Part shown: piece by piece, positions 52,565 to 60,645 of the stretch | How positions within the stretch are numbered: the stretch's first letter is position 1 | Layout: each line of letters starts with the position of its first letter | NCBI RefSeq assembly: GCF_001592935.1 | Contig: NZ_LRDB01000012.1 | Location: forward strand, 248,001-312,000 | Origin: Roseivirga echinicomitans | Lineage (GTDB): Bacteria > Bacteroidota > Bacteroidia > Cytophagales > Cyclobacteriaceae | Length of the DNA: 64,000 bases | Direction: 5' to 3' | The notes under the pieces: generated by a model | The model's input: the letters and a program-made list of their open reading frames with translations, nothing else | Databases searched by the model: none | What the model was told of the DNA's origin: nothing | Position numbers and translations under genes: made by a program

Positions 52565-52720
52565 TTACTTGTCAGCAAGTACTGTTTTTACCATATCTTC
52601 AGTAACAATCTCTTCTTTAAAGGTGTATGCACCCGTTTTTGGAGATCTTACTGCTTTAATTACCTTGGCGTATTTTACACCACCTTGTACTTTCAGGGTT
52701 GCAACTACTTTCTTAGCCAT
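52565..52720 (-). CDS. DUF4295 small protein
   Basis: A 51-residue basic protein, MAKKVVATLKVQGGVKYAKV onward, ending VTEDMVKTVLADK, of the DUF4295 family that in Bacteroidota always lies directly after rpmG. The conserved placement beside ribosomal genes suggests a ribosome-associated factor, but function is unknown. The rpmG stop is 2 bases upstream of its start. Confidence 0.85.
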   Translation of the reverse strand: MAKKVVATLKVQGGVKYAKVIKAVRSPKTGAYTFKEEIVTEDMVKTVLADK

Positions 52721-52722
52721 TA

Positions 52723-52905
52723 TTACTTAATTTCTTTGTGAATAGTGTATTTCTTCAAAATCGGGTTGTATTTCTTCAACTCCAATCTCTCGGTTGTGTT
52801 TTTGCGGTTCTTAGTAGTGATGTACCTAGATGTACCGTGCATTCCACTTGTCTTATGCTCAGTGCATTCCATGATCACTTGAACTCTATTGCCTTTCTTA
52901 GCCAT
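52723..52905 (-). CDS. rpmG: 50S ribosomal protein L33
   Basis: A 60-residue protein, [21 protein letters not shown], with the L33 signature [21 protein letters not shown]. It lacks the CxxC zinc pairs of C+ L33, keeping a single Cys, so it is a zinc-free form. Normally adjacent to rpmB; here rpmB is 1.8 kb upstream, with an aminopeptidase gene between. Confidence 0.95.
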   Translation of the reverse strand: MAKKGNRVQVIMECTEHKTSGMHGTSRYITTKNRKNTTERLELKKYNPILKKYTIHKEIK

Positions 52906-52931
52906 TTCTTTTGCTTCTAAAATTCGGACTG

Positions 52932-52939
52932 CAAATATA
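52932..52939 (-). promoter_or_regulatory. rpmG promoter -7 element
   Basis: On the minus strand TATATTTG matches TAnnTTTG exactly and would start transcription about 20 bases before the rpmG ATG, giving L33 and DUF4295 their own unit separate from rpmB. Confidence 0.5.
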
Positions 52940-53168
52940 GCTAACTGTTTTTTATAATGAAACCCATGATGCCGAAATATTTCAAGTGTTTTCTTGGGCT
53001 CTGAACGGGAGGTGTTTAGTAATTTTCAATCTGTATAAATTAAGAGTGTTATCGCTGATTAAATCTAATGAGGGAACGTTTGGGTACGTTATTCAATTTC
53101 TATTAGATTAATTGTTCTACATGTTTTCTGGTGTGCGATTTTAATCAAAGGAGATATGTCTAGAGGGA

Positions 53169-53206
53169 GAACAATAAAGGCCAGCATAGCCGGCCTTATA
53201 TTGTTC
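53169..53206 (-). terminator. terminator after the M24 peptidase
   Basis: GAACAATAAAGGCC and GGCCTTATATTGTTC pair over 38 bases with one bulge. It lies 15 bases after the peptidase stop. Confidence 0.7.
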
Positions 53207-53221
53207 TAAAATTGATTCTTT

Positions 53222-54694
53222 TTACTTGTTTCCCTTGAGGGCTGGTAAGGTAAATTGCGCCAACGGGCTGCTTTGTTTCATTAAAGCTTCAATGTCTTCT
53301 GATTTTCTTGGTGCGAAACCAGAAAGTAACTCAGAACCGTTTTTGGTGATAAGAATATCATCTTCAATCCTAACCGCAATGCCCCACCATTTTGGGTCGC
53401 ATTTGCTGCCATTAGGGATGTAGATACCCGGCTCGACCGTAATCACCATATTCTCTTGTAGCGGCCCTCTCGGCCCCTTATCGTGTACGTCTAAGCCAAT
53501 GTGATGCGAGAGCCCATGAGGGAAGTACGTATGGCGTGTGGTCTCGTTTTCAATCACTCCTAAGGCAGCTAAACCTTTGTTGATTATTGTTGAAGCTAAT
53601 GCTCCCATTTCACTCATTGAAACACCCGGCTTGGCCATTTGAATAGCCTCTTCTTGTGCTTGATAAACTAAGTCGTAGATCGCCTTTTCTTCTTTCGAGA
53701 ATTTGCCATCAATCGGAATAGTACGGGTTACATCGGCGGTATAGCCATGGTACTCCGCACCCAGATCCATTAAAATCATTTGATCGCTTTGAATGTCTAT
53801 TTCCGTGTTTTCAATGTAATGAAGAATACATCCGTTATTTCCAGCACCTACAATCGATGGGTAGCCTTCATACTCTGAGCCGTATTTCTTGAATACAAAT
53901 TCGTGAATGCCTTGCACTTCCGTTTCTGTCATGCCAGGGTGCATGGCCTTCATTACTTCGGCTTGGCCTACTGCCGAAATGAATACTGCTTTACGTAAAA
54001 GGTCTAATTCATCTTTGGTTTTAATACCGCGTAGCTCGCCCATAATTGTGTTAAGACCTCGGAGGTCTAAGTTGTTCTTTTTTGGCTCTGCACCAAGGCT
54101 ATTGGCTTCAACTCCGTAACCTACTTTGGTTTTGAACTGCTGTATGAGGCTGAAAAGATCACCTTCATCTCGAGCGTTGTCTCTTACATCGTTTTTGAAG
54201 TCGTAAAAGAGGATTTTATCGAATTTCTCGAAGTTAACATCGTAGGTCTTGAAATCTGTGTTGTTAAGGGAGTTAAGAATCCCCAACTTTTCTTGTGCTC
54301 CAGCGGAACCTAGCCTACGTCCTGTCCACTGCTCTGCTTGGGCATTTCTTGTTTGAACAAAGAAAATTTCGTTATACTCATTCCCGCTTTTATCGGTTTG
54401 AGCATTCTTGAATACCAATAAGACGGCATGAGGCTCGTTGTAGCCTGTTAGGTAAAATAAATCTGGATCTTGATGATAGATGAAATCTACATCGTTAGCG
54501 CGGTTGCGCACTGGGCTTGCAAAGAAAATAGCCACAGAATTGTCTGGTAGTTTTGCTCGTAGAGCATCTCTTCTTCCTTTATGGAAATCAGCACTCAAGT
54601 AGTCTTTTCGAACATTTTCTTGGGCTTGTAAAAAGAAAAATCCTGAAAACATAAACGTTATCAGGATTATCAAAGTCTTAAATGAAAACTTCAT
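53222..54694 (-). CDS. exported Xaa-Pro aminopeptidase (M24B)
   Basis: A 490-residue periplasmic dinuclear-metal peptidase that removes the N-terminal residue before proline. A signal peptide is present (LIILITFMFSGFFFLQAQE, cleavage near 24). An N-terminal creatinase-like domain is followed by the pita-bread fold with metal ligands in MDLGAEYHGYTADVTRT, LSHHIGLDVHD, TVEPGIYI and AVRIEDDIL. It is inserted between rpmB and rpmG, which in most Bacteroidota are adjacent, and has its own terminator. Confidence 0.93.
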   Translation of the reverse strand: MKFSFKTLIILITFMFSGFFFLQAQENVRKDYLSADFHKGRRDALRAKLPDNSVAIFFASPVRNRANDVDFIYHQDPDLFYLTGYNEPHAVLLVFKNAQTDKSGNEYNEIFFVQTRNAQAEQWTGRRLGSAGAQEKLGILNSLNNTDFKTYDVNFEKFDKILFYDFKNDVRDNARDEGDLFSLIQQFKTKVGYGVEANSLGAEPKKNNLDLRGLNTIMGELRGIKTKDELDLLRKAVFISAVGQAEVMKAMHPGMTETEVQGIHEFVFKKYGSEYEGYPSIVGAGNNGCILHYIENTEIDIQSDQMILMDLGAEYHGYTADVTRTIPIDGKFSKEEKAIYDLVYQAQEEAIQMAKPGVSMSEMGALASTIINKGLAALGVIENETTRHTYFPHGLSHHIGLDVHDKGPRGPLQENMVITVEPGIYIPNGSKCDPKWWGIAVRIEDDILITKNGSELLSGFAPRKSEDIEALMKQSSPLAQFTLPALKGNK

Positions 54695-54721
54695 AGGAGT
54701 ACAATAACGTTTAGAACGCTA

Positions 54722-54961
54722 TTATACTAAAACGTTACCGTTTTCTCTTGCTTTTTTTAGTACAGCGGTGATGCCATTTTTATTAATGGTTCTTAAAGCT
54801 GATGTAGCAACTTTTAAAGTGATCCATTTGTCTTCTTCAGGAAGATAGAATCTCTTTTTCTGAAGATTCGGGTAGAATTTTCTCTTTGTTCTATTTTTAG
54901 CGTGAGATACGTTGTTTCCTGTACGTGCTCTCTTTCCGGTGATGTCACAAACTCTTGCCAT
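54722..54961 (-). CDS. rpmB: 50S ribosomal protein L28
   Basis: A 79-residue ribosomal protein, [20 protein letters not shown], with [26 protein letters not shown]. Needed for assembly of the large subunit. It is the first gene of the unit and is followed after 27 bases by the exported aminopeptidase. Confidence 0.96.
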   Translation of the reverse strand: MARVCDITGKRARTGNNVSHAKNRTKRKFYPNLQKKRFYLPEEDKWITLKVATSALRTINKNGITAVLKKARENGNVLV

Positions 54962-55103
54962 GGGTAAATATAATTTAGTCGCTTTTGAAAACGGAATGCA
55001 AATATCGTAATTATTTGGAAAGACACCAACCTGAGGTGAGAAATTTTACTTAAAAGTTTGGTGGCGTTTATAGATAGGAAACCAATCGAGAGGCTTTTAC
55101 TGA

Positions 55104-55664
55104 CTATTCCTTATAGAGACTGTCACGAATGGCTTTTATTTCGGTTAATATTTTATCGGTTTTGCTTTTCAATTCTTCTGCTCCATCAATTCTCAAAACC
55201 TTACAATCGAGTAATTCAATCCAATCATTATGAACTTTTAGTGACCTGCCATCGAAATTGGGCTTTTCATATTGTTTTGCCCATTCCAAAAAAGCTTTAG
55301 AGTCCTCCTGTGTTTTTTTGTCTGTTATTAGCTTTTCTCCATAGCGCTCAATCTCTCGCTGTTGAAGTCGTTCGATTCTTATTCTGTCGTTTAAACGAAT
55401 AAAGATTGCTAAGTCAAATAATCTTTCCCATTCTTTTCCCCAGCTCACCAGCGAGCCAGTGATAATGACGTTTTCATGTTTTTTGAAATCCGTTTTTAAA
55501 TTTTCATTTCTTTCAGATAAGGCTATTTTTTCTTGAAAGGGTAGCTCTGTTTTTTTCCAATAATAGAGGTCAACATCTAGATGAACAAAACCTGTGCGTT
55601 TTCCGATTTCTTTCCCCAATGTGGTCGTTCCAAAGCCAGAGGCACCAAATATCAAAATCTTCAT
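55104..55664 (-). CDS. P-loop nucleotide kinase-like protein
   Basis: A 186-residue protein, MKILIFGASGFGTTTLGKEI: the P-loop has GTTT where the usual Walker A has GKS/T, a variant seen in a family annotated as adenylate-kinase-like or AAA_18. A Gln/Arg-rich LID-like segment follows (RIERLQQREIERYGEKLI). It may phosphorylate or bind a small nucleotide or sugar; the Lys-to-Thr change casts doubt on ATP hydrolysis. Ten bases after rmuC on the same strand. Confidence 0.75.
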   Translation of the reverse strand: MKILIFGASGFGTTTLGKEIGKRTGFVHLDVDLYYWKKTELPFQEKIALSERNENLKTDFKKHENVIITGSLVSWGKEWERLFDLAIFIRLNDRIRIERLQQREIERYGEKLITDKKTQEDSKAFLEWAKQYEKPNFDGRSLKVHNDWIELLDCKVLRIDGAEELKSKTDKILTEIKAIRDSLYKE

Positions 55665-55673
55665 GCTAAGTAA

Positions 55674-57083
55674 TTATATTTTTGCTTTGTTTGTGGGCGT
55701 TGAGTCTACTTTACCTTGCCTGTATCGTTCGTCTTTATCCTCCTCGTCTATAATCAAGGAACTGTCAGTTAATTCGGGTAAAATATTTTTTGTTTCGGCT
55801 TCTGTAAGGACTTCCACGTCTTTTAGTTTTCTTTGGATGGCGCGGGTTCTTTTGCCCATCACATCATCGAGTTGGTTTAACCCTGACTGAATGTTTCTCT
55901 GGGCTTTTTCCATAATTCCGCTAAAGTTTTCAAACTCCTTTTTTACGGCCCCTAAAACTTGCCAAACTTCGCTGCTTCGTTTTTGAATCGCTAAAGTTTT
56001 AAATCCCATTTGTAAACTGTTGAGTATGGCGGCTAGGGTAGTCGGGCCAGTGACTATAATCTTATAGTTTCTCTGCAAATCTTCGAGTAGGGCGGCTTTG
56101 CGTACTACCTCGCCATAAATCCCTTCAAAGGGTAAGAACATTATGCCAAAATCGGTAGTGTTTGGCGGATCAATATATTTTTCGCTAATGTCTTTGGCCA
56201 TTTTTTTGATGGTGTTGTCAAGGTTCTTTTGGGCGATTAAAATTTTGTTTTGATCACCTTCGTCATAGGTCTCTTGGAGTTGCTCATATATGTCTTTTGG
56301 GAATTTAGCATCAATAGGAAGCCATACATTTTTCCCTGAATCGTCTCTGCCGGGTAACTTAATAGCAAACTCAACCAAATCAGTACTATTGGCTTTTGTT
56401 TTTACATTTGATTCATACTGATCGGGAGCAAGAATTTGTTCGAGTAGCAACGAGAGCTGTATTTCACCAATGCCACCACGCATTTTTACGTTACTCAATA
56501 CTTTTTTGAGCCCGCCCACATCTGTGGCTAAACTTCTCATTTCACCCAGCCCCTCTTGCACAGCCTGTAATTGTTTTCCCACGGTTTCAAAAGATTGGCT
56601 TAACCTCTCGTTCAATGTTTTTTGAAGCTTTTCGTCTACCGTATTTCTCATTTCATCAAGCTGCTTGGTGTTGTCTTCACGAATTGATTTTAATTGACTT
56701 TCGACCGATTGCTTAACTTCTTTTACATTCTCTGTGGTTTGTTTATTGATTTGATTTTGCTGAATAGAGAAATCACCAAACTTCTGACGAAGCAATTCAT
56801 TTAGCGCTTTAATGTTTTCCGTGAATTTACCCTCGAAAGATTTTTGGCTGTTTGTCAGTTCTTCTCTGTTGGTTTTTGATAAGCTGTTCGTTTCGGTTCT
56901 GTTTCTTTGAAATTCATCTTTGATCGATTTCTCAGTTCTTTCAAGTGTGGAATCAAACTTCACCATTAAATCCTCCACTTGTTTTAGCTGCAGTTTGATG
57001 TCAACTTTGGGTTTCTTGATGAGGCTTACCCCGATGTTGACTAATAATAGTGCAACTATAATTATGAGTAAAGTTTCGATCAT
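55674..57083 (-). CDS. rmuC: DNA recombination protein RmuC
   Basis: A 469-residue protein with one N-terminal membrane segment (LLIIIVALLLVNIGVSL), a coiled coil to about residue 195, and the RmuC nuclease-like domain (VKMRGGIGEIQLSLLLEQIL; LPIDAKFPKDIYEQL; DFGIMFLPFEGIYGEVVR). RmuC limits inversions at short inverted repeats in E. coli; the core resembles PD-(D/E)xK nucleases. Confidence 0.93.
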   Translation of the reverse strand: MIETLLIIIVALLLVNIGVSLIKKPKVDIKLQLKQVEDLMVKFDSTLERTEKSIKDEFQRNRTETNSLSKTNREELTNSQKSFEGKFTENIKALNELLRQKFGDFSIQQNQINKQTTENVKEVKQSVESQLKSIREDNTKQLDEMRNTVDEKLQKTLNERLSQSFETVGKQLQAVQEGLGEMRSLATDVGGLKKVLSNVKMRGGIGEIQLSLLLEQILAPDQYESNVKTKANSTDLVEFAIKLPGRDDSGKNVWLPIDAKFPKDIYEQLQETYDEGDQNKILIAQKNLDNTIKKMAKDISEKYIDPPNTTDFGIMFLPFEGIYGEVVRKAALLEDLQRNYKIIVTGPTTLAAILNSLQMGFKTLAIQKRSSEVWQVLGAVKKEFENFSGIMEKAQRNIQSGLNQLDDVMGKRTRAIQRKLKDVEVLTEAETKNILPELTDSSLIIDEEDKDERYRQGKVDSTPTNKAKI

Positions 57084-57210
57084 GGTAGTGCTTACTTTGA
57101 GGCTACAACGTATAAATAATCGCTATATGTTTTATTGAGTCTGAATTCCTTCTTAATAAAGAGTTGTGGTTGTACACTGTGTTTTGAAAGAAATATACTT
57201 GAATTTGATC

Positions 57211-58287
57211 CTATTTGCCTTTTTTTAAAACTTGTTCGAAGGATACTTTTTTACTTAGGTAGGTGTGGGTGAGTTGGATAGTGAAGTCGTTCAGCTCTTT
57301 CACTGAAGATTTCATATAAACAGCCAATTGTTTTAAGGTTGCTTCGTCCAGATTTTCCATATCGATCAAATTAGAAAGCCCCATAATGTTGGTTACTGGT
57401 TTTCTGATAATATGAGATATATCAAACAGAATCTGTTCGAGCGTAAGCTGGTATTCTCGGTTGTCGGTAATGTCTAAGTTTGTACCTACAAGCCTAATAG
57501 GCTTACCTGTTTCATCTCTCTGAACAAGAGACAAGGACCTAATGTGTCTGATGGTAGAGTCGGGATGAATAATCCTGTACTCCATATCAACTTCATTTAC
57601 AGAAGGCTTGATGTTCTCAATGTTGTTAGCGATCATTTGATGATCCTCTGGATGGACTAATGATATCCAAGATTCAGGGGTTACCTCAAAATAGAGATTA
57701 GAGACTCCATAAACCTTATACATGGTGTCATCCCAAATTAAAGTGTTGTTTATGAGGTCTCGATCCCAAATTCCCAATTTAGATCCTCGAGCGGCTAGGA
57801 GAAAACGATCGTTAGTCATTTTGAGCTCTTCCTCTGCATGTACTCGATCAGTAATGTCTCTAAAGTTATCTACAATACCATTTATGGCAGGGTCATGAAT
57901 TAAATTGGTGACGACTGCTTCCACCCAGCGCCACGAACCATCTTTATGTCTGATGCGTGAAGTGTGGCCTTGAACAGGGACTCCAGGTTTTTGCATGCAA
58001 ATATTTATGGCTTCACCTGATGCTGCTTGGTCATCTGGGTGCACCAAAGACCAAATCTCCATATCCATTACTTCTTTAGGAGTGTAGCCTAGCATATTCT
58101 TAATAGAGCTTGATACGTAAGTAGTTTCAGCTTCAGGAGAGATAATAATAACGCAATCGGCTCCATTTTCTACGAGAGCTTCAAACCGTTTCTCATTTTG
58201 CTTCATCAATGCTATACGCATTCGCCATATCACTACTAAACAAGCGGTAATTACAGCGATAAAAATATACGGTAATGCGTTCTCCAT
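57211..58287 (-). CDS. PAS sensor with kinase dimerisation box but no ATPase domain
   Basis: A 358-residue protein: one N-terminal membrane helix (YIFIAVITACLVVIWRM), two PAS/PAC units (about 30-150 and 160-285; typical GYTPKEVMDMEIWSLVHPDD and HPEDHQMIANNIE), and a C-terminal HisKA-like helix pair with DISHIIRKPVTNIMGLSNL (His292). It ends about 65 residues later, before any HATPase_c. Either a truncated kinase, a phosphoacceptor phosphorylated by a partner, or a sensor that signals through protein contact. A gap of 127 bases follows its neighbour rmuC. Confidence 0.82.
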   Translation of the reverse strand: MENALPYIFIAVITACLVVIWRMRIALMKQNEKRFEALVENGADCVIIISPEAETTYVSSSIKNMLGYTPKEVMDMEIWSLVHPDDQAASGEAINICMQKPGVPVQGHTSRIRHKDGSWRWVEAVVTNLIHDPAINGIVDNFRDITDRVHAEEELKMTNDRFLLAARGSKLGIWDRDLINNTLIWDDTMYKVYGVSNLYFEVTPESWISLVHPEDHQMIANNIENIKPSVNEVDMEYRIIHPDSTIRHIRSLSLVQRDETGKPIRLVGTNLDITDNREYQLTLEQILFDISHIIRKPVTNIMGLSNLIDMENLDEATLKQLAVYMKSSVKELNDFTIQLTHTYLSKKVSFEQVLKKGK

Positions 58288-58385
58288 CTTTGAATATATA
58301 GAATAGGGTCCCTTTAACCTATTTTGGTGGGGTGCTATTCTGCTATTTTATATTAAAATTTACTAACACTCAAGCGGGTGTTAAG

Positions 58386-59894
58386 TTACATCCACTCTCT
58401 CTTGTCTGTTTGAACCCTATAAAGCACGAAATTTTCCAACTGTAAGGCTTCAGAAAGCCTAATATAGGGGATGCTCATTTCACCTGCCGCAGTATATAGT
58501 TTAATAGTGGCAAGTTGTTTTCTGCGCTGATACCAGCTTTGTTTTACTTTTACCGCTTGGATTTTATGGATTTGGGTCAGTACGTTTTCTGTGCCCACAA
58601 TTCCTCCGTTACTCCTGATCAACTCTTCATTAATTTCATAGCTTCGTTTTTTGTGGTAGGCCTGCCCCAGGAAGAATGAAAGTGGTAAAGCTAGCAAAAA
58701 ATAGAAAGCAGTATCTTGGATTAGAAACCAAGCACTTAAAGCGACTAATGAAGGAAGAACTCCATAGAATAGCACAATTCTAAATTTTATGACTGGGCTA
58801 ATAGAATGTTTGACCTCGGTTCCTAAATACTCTGAAGGGAAAACCATATTGATGACCTTCGCTAATTGTTCTTTGTAGCTTCCGGGAACGTTGATTTTTG
58901 ACTTGTGTGCATTTACTTCAGAGCTGGAGGCCTGAGCAATTTGCAAAGTGTACATTTTGAATAATTTTCGAATAGGGTTAGTAGACCACGATACCATTTG
59001 AACTTTGTTTCTATTGATGGTTACTTCCTCTCTGTTTAATAACCCCCTCACCAGTTTCAGCCCATTTTTGCTCATCCAAAGCTTTAAATCGTAGTATTTT
59101 AGGAGAGAGTTTCCTAATGAAAAGAGGAATGAAATAACGGTTACAAGAATAGCAGAAACAACAAAAGCGAATAATGTATTATGTTCTGCAAAGCTTTCGA
59201 ATTGTGTAAACTGATCCGATACAAAATCACCAATGTCGTTTGTGAGTTCATTCATAGTGGTGAACACGAAAGCAAAGATAATCCCCATTGAGCGCAGGTG
59301 ATTCTGGCTTACCCCAACTTTGAGAAGGTCTGAAGGAGTTAAATGAAGCAGCAGCTCTGAGGGACTTCTATCCAAACTTATTTCTTTTTCTTCCTCCGTG
59401 CCCGATTCGCTAATGAGGTGTTCTTTTTCGGCTATGATATATTCTCTCAATGCGATCGCTTCGTCTTTGCTGAGCGCATCAATACTAATTTCGGATTTGT
59501 TGGCGCCAGCAGAATCGATTTCTACACTGACCACATTGAATAATCGGTGGAGTAAGTTTTGACTAAAGTTGATTGTTTGAATTCGCTCAAATGGGATATT
59601 TGTCCTTGTCTTTTTCAAAACTCCTTTGTCTAAGACAATGGCATTGTCTTTTATATAGTAGTAAAAACGAAAATAGGTAAGTACAGAGCCTATTAGGTTA
59701 TAGGCAGCAAAACCAATTACCACATAAAGGATAATGTCATCAAAGGTTGAACCTGCTCTGCGGCCAATAATCAGGGATACAAGAATAGGCCACATGGCCC
59801 TGATTGTCATTCTGAAAAACTTAATTAGAATAATGCCGATGGCTACCGATGGCTGACGTTGAGGGATAGAGAAATCATGATTGTTTTGTTCCAT
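58386..59894 (-). CDS. YdbT-like bacterial PH-domain membrane protein
   Basis: A 502-residue inner-membrane protein with pairs of membrane helices alternating with bPH2 domains: FRMTIRAMWPILVSLIIG at the start, then PFERIQTINFSQNLLHRLFNVVSVEI, a second domain near 300 (VTINRNKVQMVSWSTNPIRKLFKMYTLQI) and a third near 455 (VLTQIHKIQAVKVKQSWYQRR). I use the ATG at 59894 (MEQNNHDFSIPQ); a TTG 8 codons upstream is possible. The ATG overlaps the upstream gene by 20 bases. Function of YdbS/YdbT pairs is unknown, with proposed roles in secretion of lantibiotic or membrane stress. Confidence 0.85.
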   Translation of the reverse strand: MEQNNHDFSIPQRQPSVAIGIILIKFFRMTIRAMWPILVSLIIGRRAGSTFDDIILYVVIGFAAYNLIGSVLTYFRFYYYIKDNAIVLDKGVLKKTRTNIPFERIQTINFSQNLLHRLFNVVSVEIDSAGANKSEISIDALSKDEAIALREYIIAEKEHLISESGTEEEKEISLDRSPSELLLHLTPSDLLKVGVSQNHLRSMGIIFAFVFTTMNELTNDIGDFVSDQFTQFESFAEHNTLFAFVVSAILVTVISFLFSLGNSLLKYYDLKLWMSKNGLKLVRGLLNREEVTINRNKVQMVSWSTNPIRKLFKMYTLQIAQASSSEVNAHKSKINVPGSYKEQLAKVINMVFPSEYLGTEVKHSISPVIKFRIVLFYGVLPSLVALSAWFLIQDTAFYFLLALPLSFFLGQAYHKKRSYEINEELIRSNGGIVGTENVLTQIHKIQAVKVKQSWYQRRKQLATIKLYTAAGEMSIPYIRLSEALQLENFVLYRVQTDKREWM

Positions 59895-60411
59895 CCTCTT
59901 CGGTTTTCTTGAGTACAAAATCTTTCATGGATAGCGCATCTTTGTCTGGTAAACCAGGGATAACCAAGTCGCTACTCTGACCACCTGCCGTATATAGCTT
60001 CAAGCTATTTATTTTGTAGAGACGCTCAATAGGGCCTTGTTTCAATTCGGCATGCTGTATCCTGTTAAAAGGCACTGTAGTGCGTACCGACCAGATTAAG
60101 CCCTTGGTGTATATGATGTCTCGTTGACGGAGGGCGTATTGTTTCTTTTTAAAGCCAAGAATAGTAAGTGTTATATTAACAGCAGCCAGAATAATAATCA
60201 CACTCATAGAGATTAGGTAGCTGTTTATTTTTTCTTCAATGTCAGAAAACTCAATAATGGCGATGGCACCTCCAATAAGAATGACAAAAAATAAGACTGA
60301 TGAAATAAGGCTTACTTTAAGGTAGTTTGGATCAATGAGTTTGAAATTGATTCCCTCTAAACCTGGAAGTTCATTGGGATCAATAGAGAGATTCTCGAAA
60401 TGGTTTATCAT
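59875..60411 (-). CDS. YdbS-like bacterial PH-domain membrane protein
   Basis: A 178-residue protein with two membrane helices (LISSVLFFVILIGGAIAII and SVIIILAAVNITLTIL) followed by one bPH2 domain (GLIWSVRTTVPFNRIQHAELKQGP, LKLYTAGGQSSDLVIPG). It is the small partner of the YdbT-like protein that overlaps it, and itself overlaps the DUF5522 gene by four bases (ATGA). Confidence 0.87.
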   Translation of the reverse strand: MINHFENLSIDPNELPGLEGINFKLIDPNYLKVSLISSVLFFVILIGGAIAIIEFSDIEEKINSYLISMSVIIILAAVNITLTILGFKKKQYALRQRDIIYTKGLIWSVRTTVPFNRIQHAELKQGPIERLYKINSLKLYTAGGQSSDLVIPGLPDKDALSMKDFVLKKTEEDGTKQS

Positions 60412-60569
60412 TTTTTATAGCCATAAGGGCAGTGTCTACAACCATTTTTACAGCAATGACCTCTTTTCAAGTGGTACTTCGCTGTGAAAACCATTCTGCC
60501 CAGTTCGTCAAGGTAATAATCTTCTTTTTCTGTGACAAATGTTGATTTTGATTTAGAATCTTTCGACAT
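60408..60569 (-). CDS. DUF5522 Cys-rich small protein
   Basis: A 53-residue protein, MSKDSKSKSTFVTEKEDYYL onward, ending in the signature FTAKYHLKRGHCCKNGC followed by RHCPYGYKK. The four Cys (CC..C..C) suggest a metal-binding knuckle. Members of DUF5522 are mostly from Bacteroidota, function unknown. Its stop overlaps the YdbS-like start (ATGA), so all three are one unit. This gene is below the usual length cut-off of ORF finders. Confidence 0.82.
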   Translation of the reverse strand: MSKDSKSKSTFVTEKEDYYLDELGRMVFTAKYHLKRGHCCKNGCRHCPYGYKK

Positions 60570-60573
60570 CTTT

Positions 60574-60602
60574 TTTGGGCTAAATTAGTTTGTTTACCTT
60601 TG
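60574..60602 (+). promoter_or_regulatory. rocD promoter (TTTG-N17-TACCTTTG)
   Basis: TTTG at 60574-60577 and TACCTTTG at 60595-60602 are spaced by 17 bases; the latter matches TAnnTTTG. The transcript would start near 60609, 37 bases before the ATG. Confidence 0.5.
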
Positions 60603-60645
60603 GCCTACCCCTGATTTTAGGTAGCAAAGATAAAATTTTAAAGAG

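Larger units (their letters stand above)
52906..53221. other. 316-base gap with rpmG promoter, a structured middle and a terminator
   Basis: No gene is seen. Reading on the minus strand it holds, in order, the terminator of the aminopeptidase gene, a possible hairpin at 53058-53112 (ATTA(A)ATCTAAT against ATTAGATTAAT, enclosing AACG/CGTT) and the rpmG promoter at 52932-52939. Confidence 0.5.
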
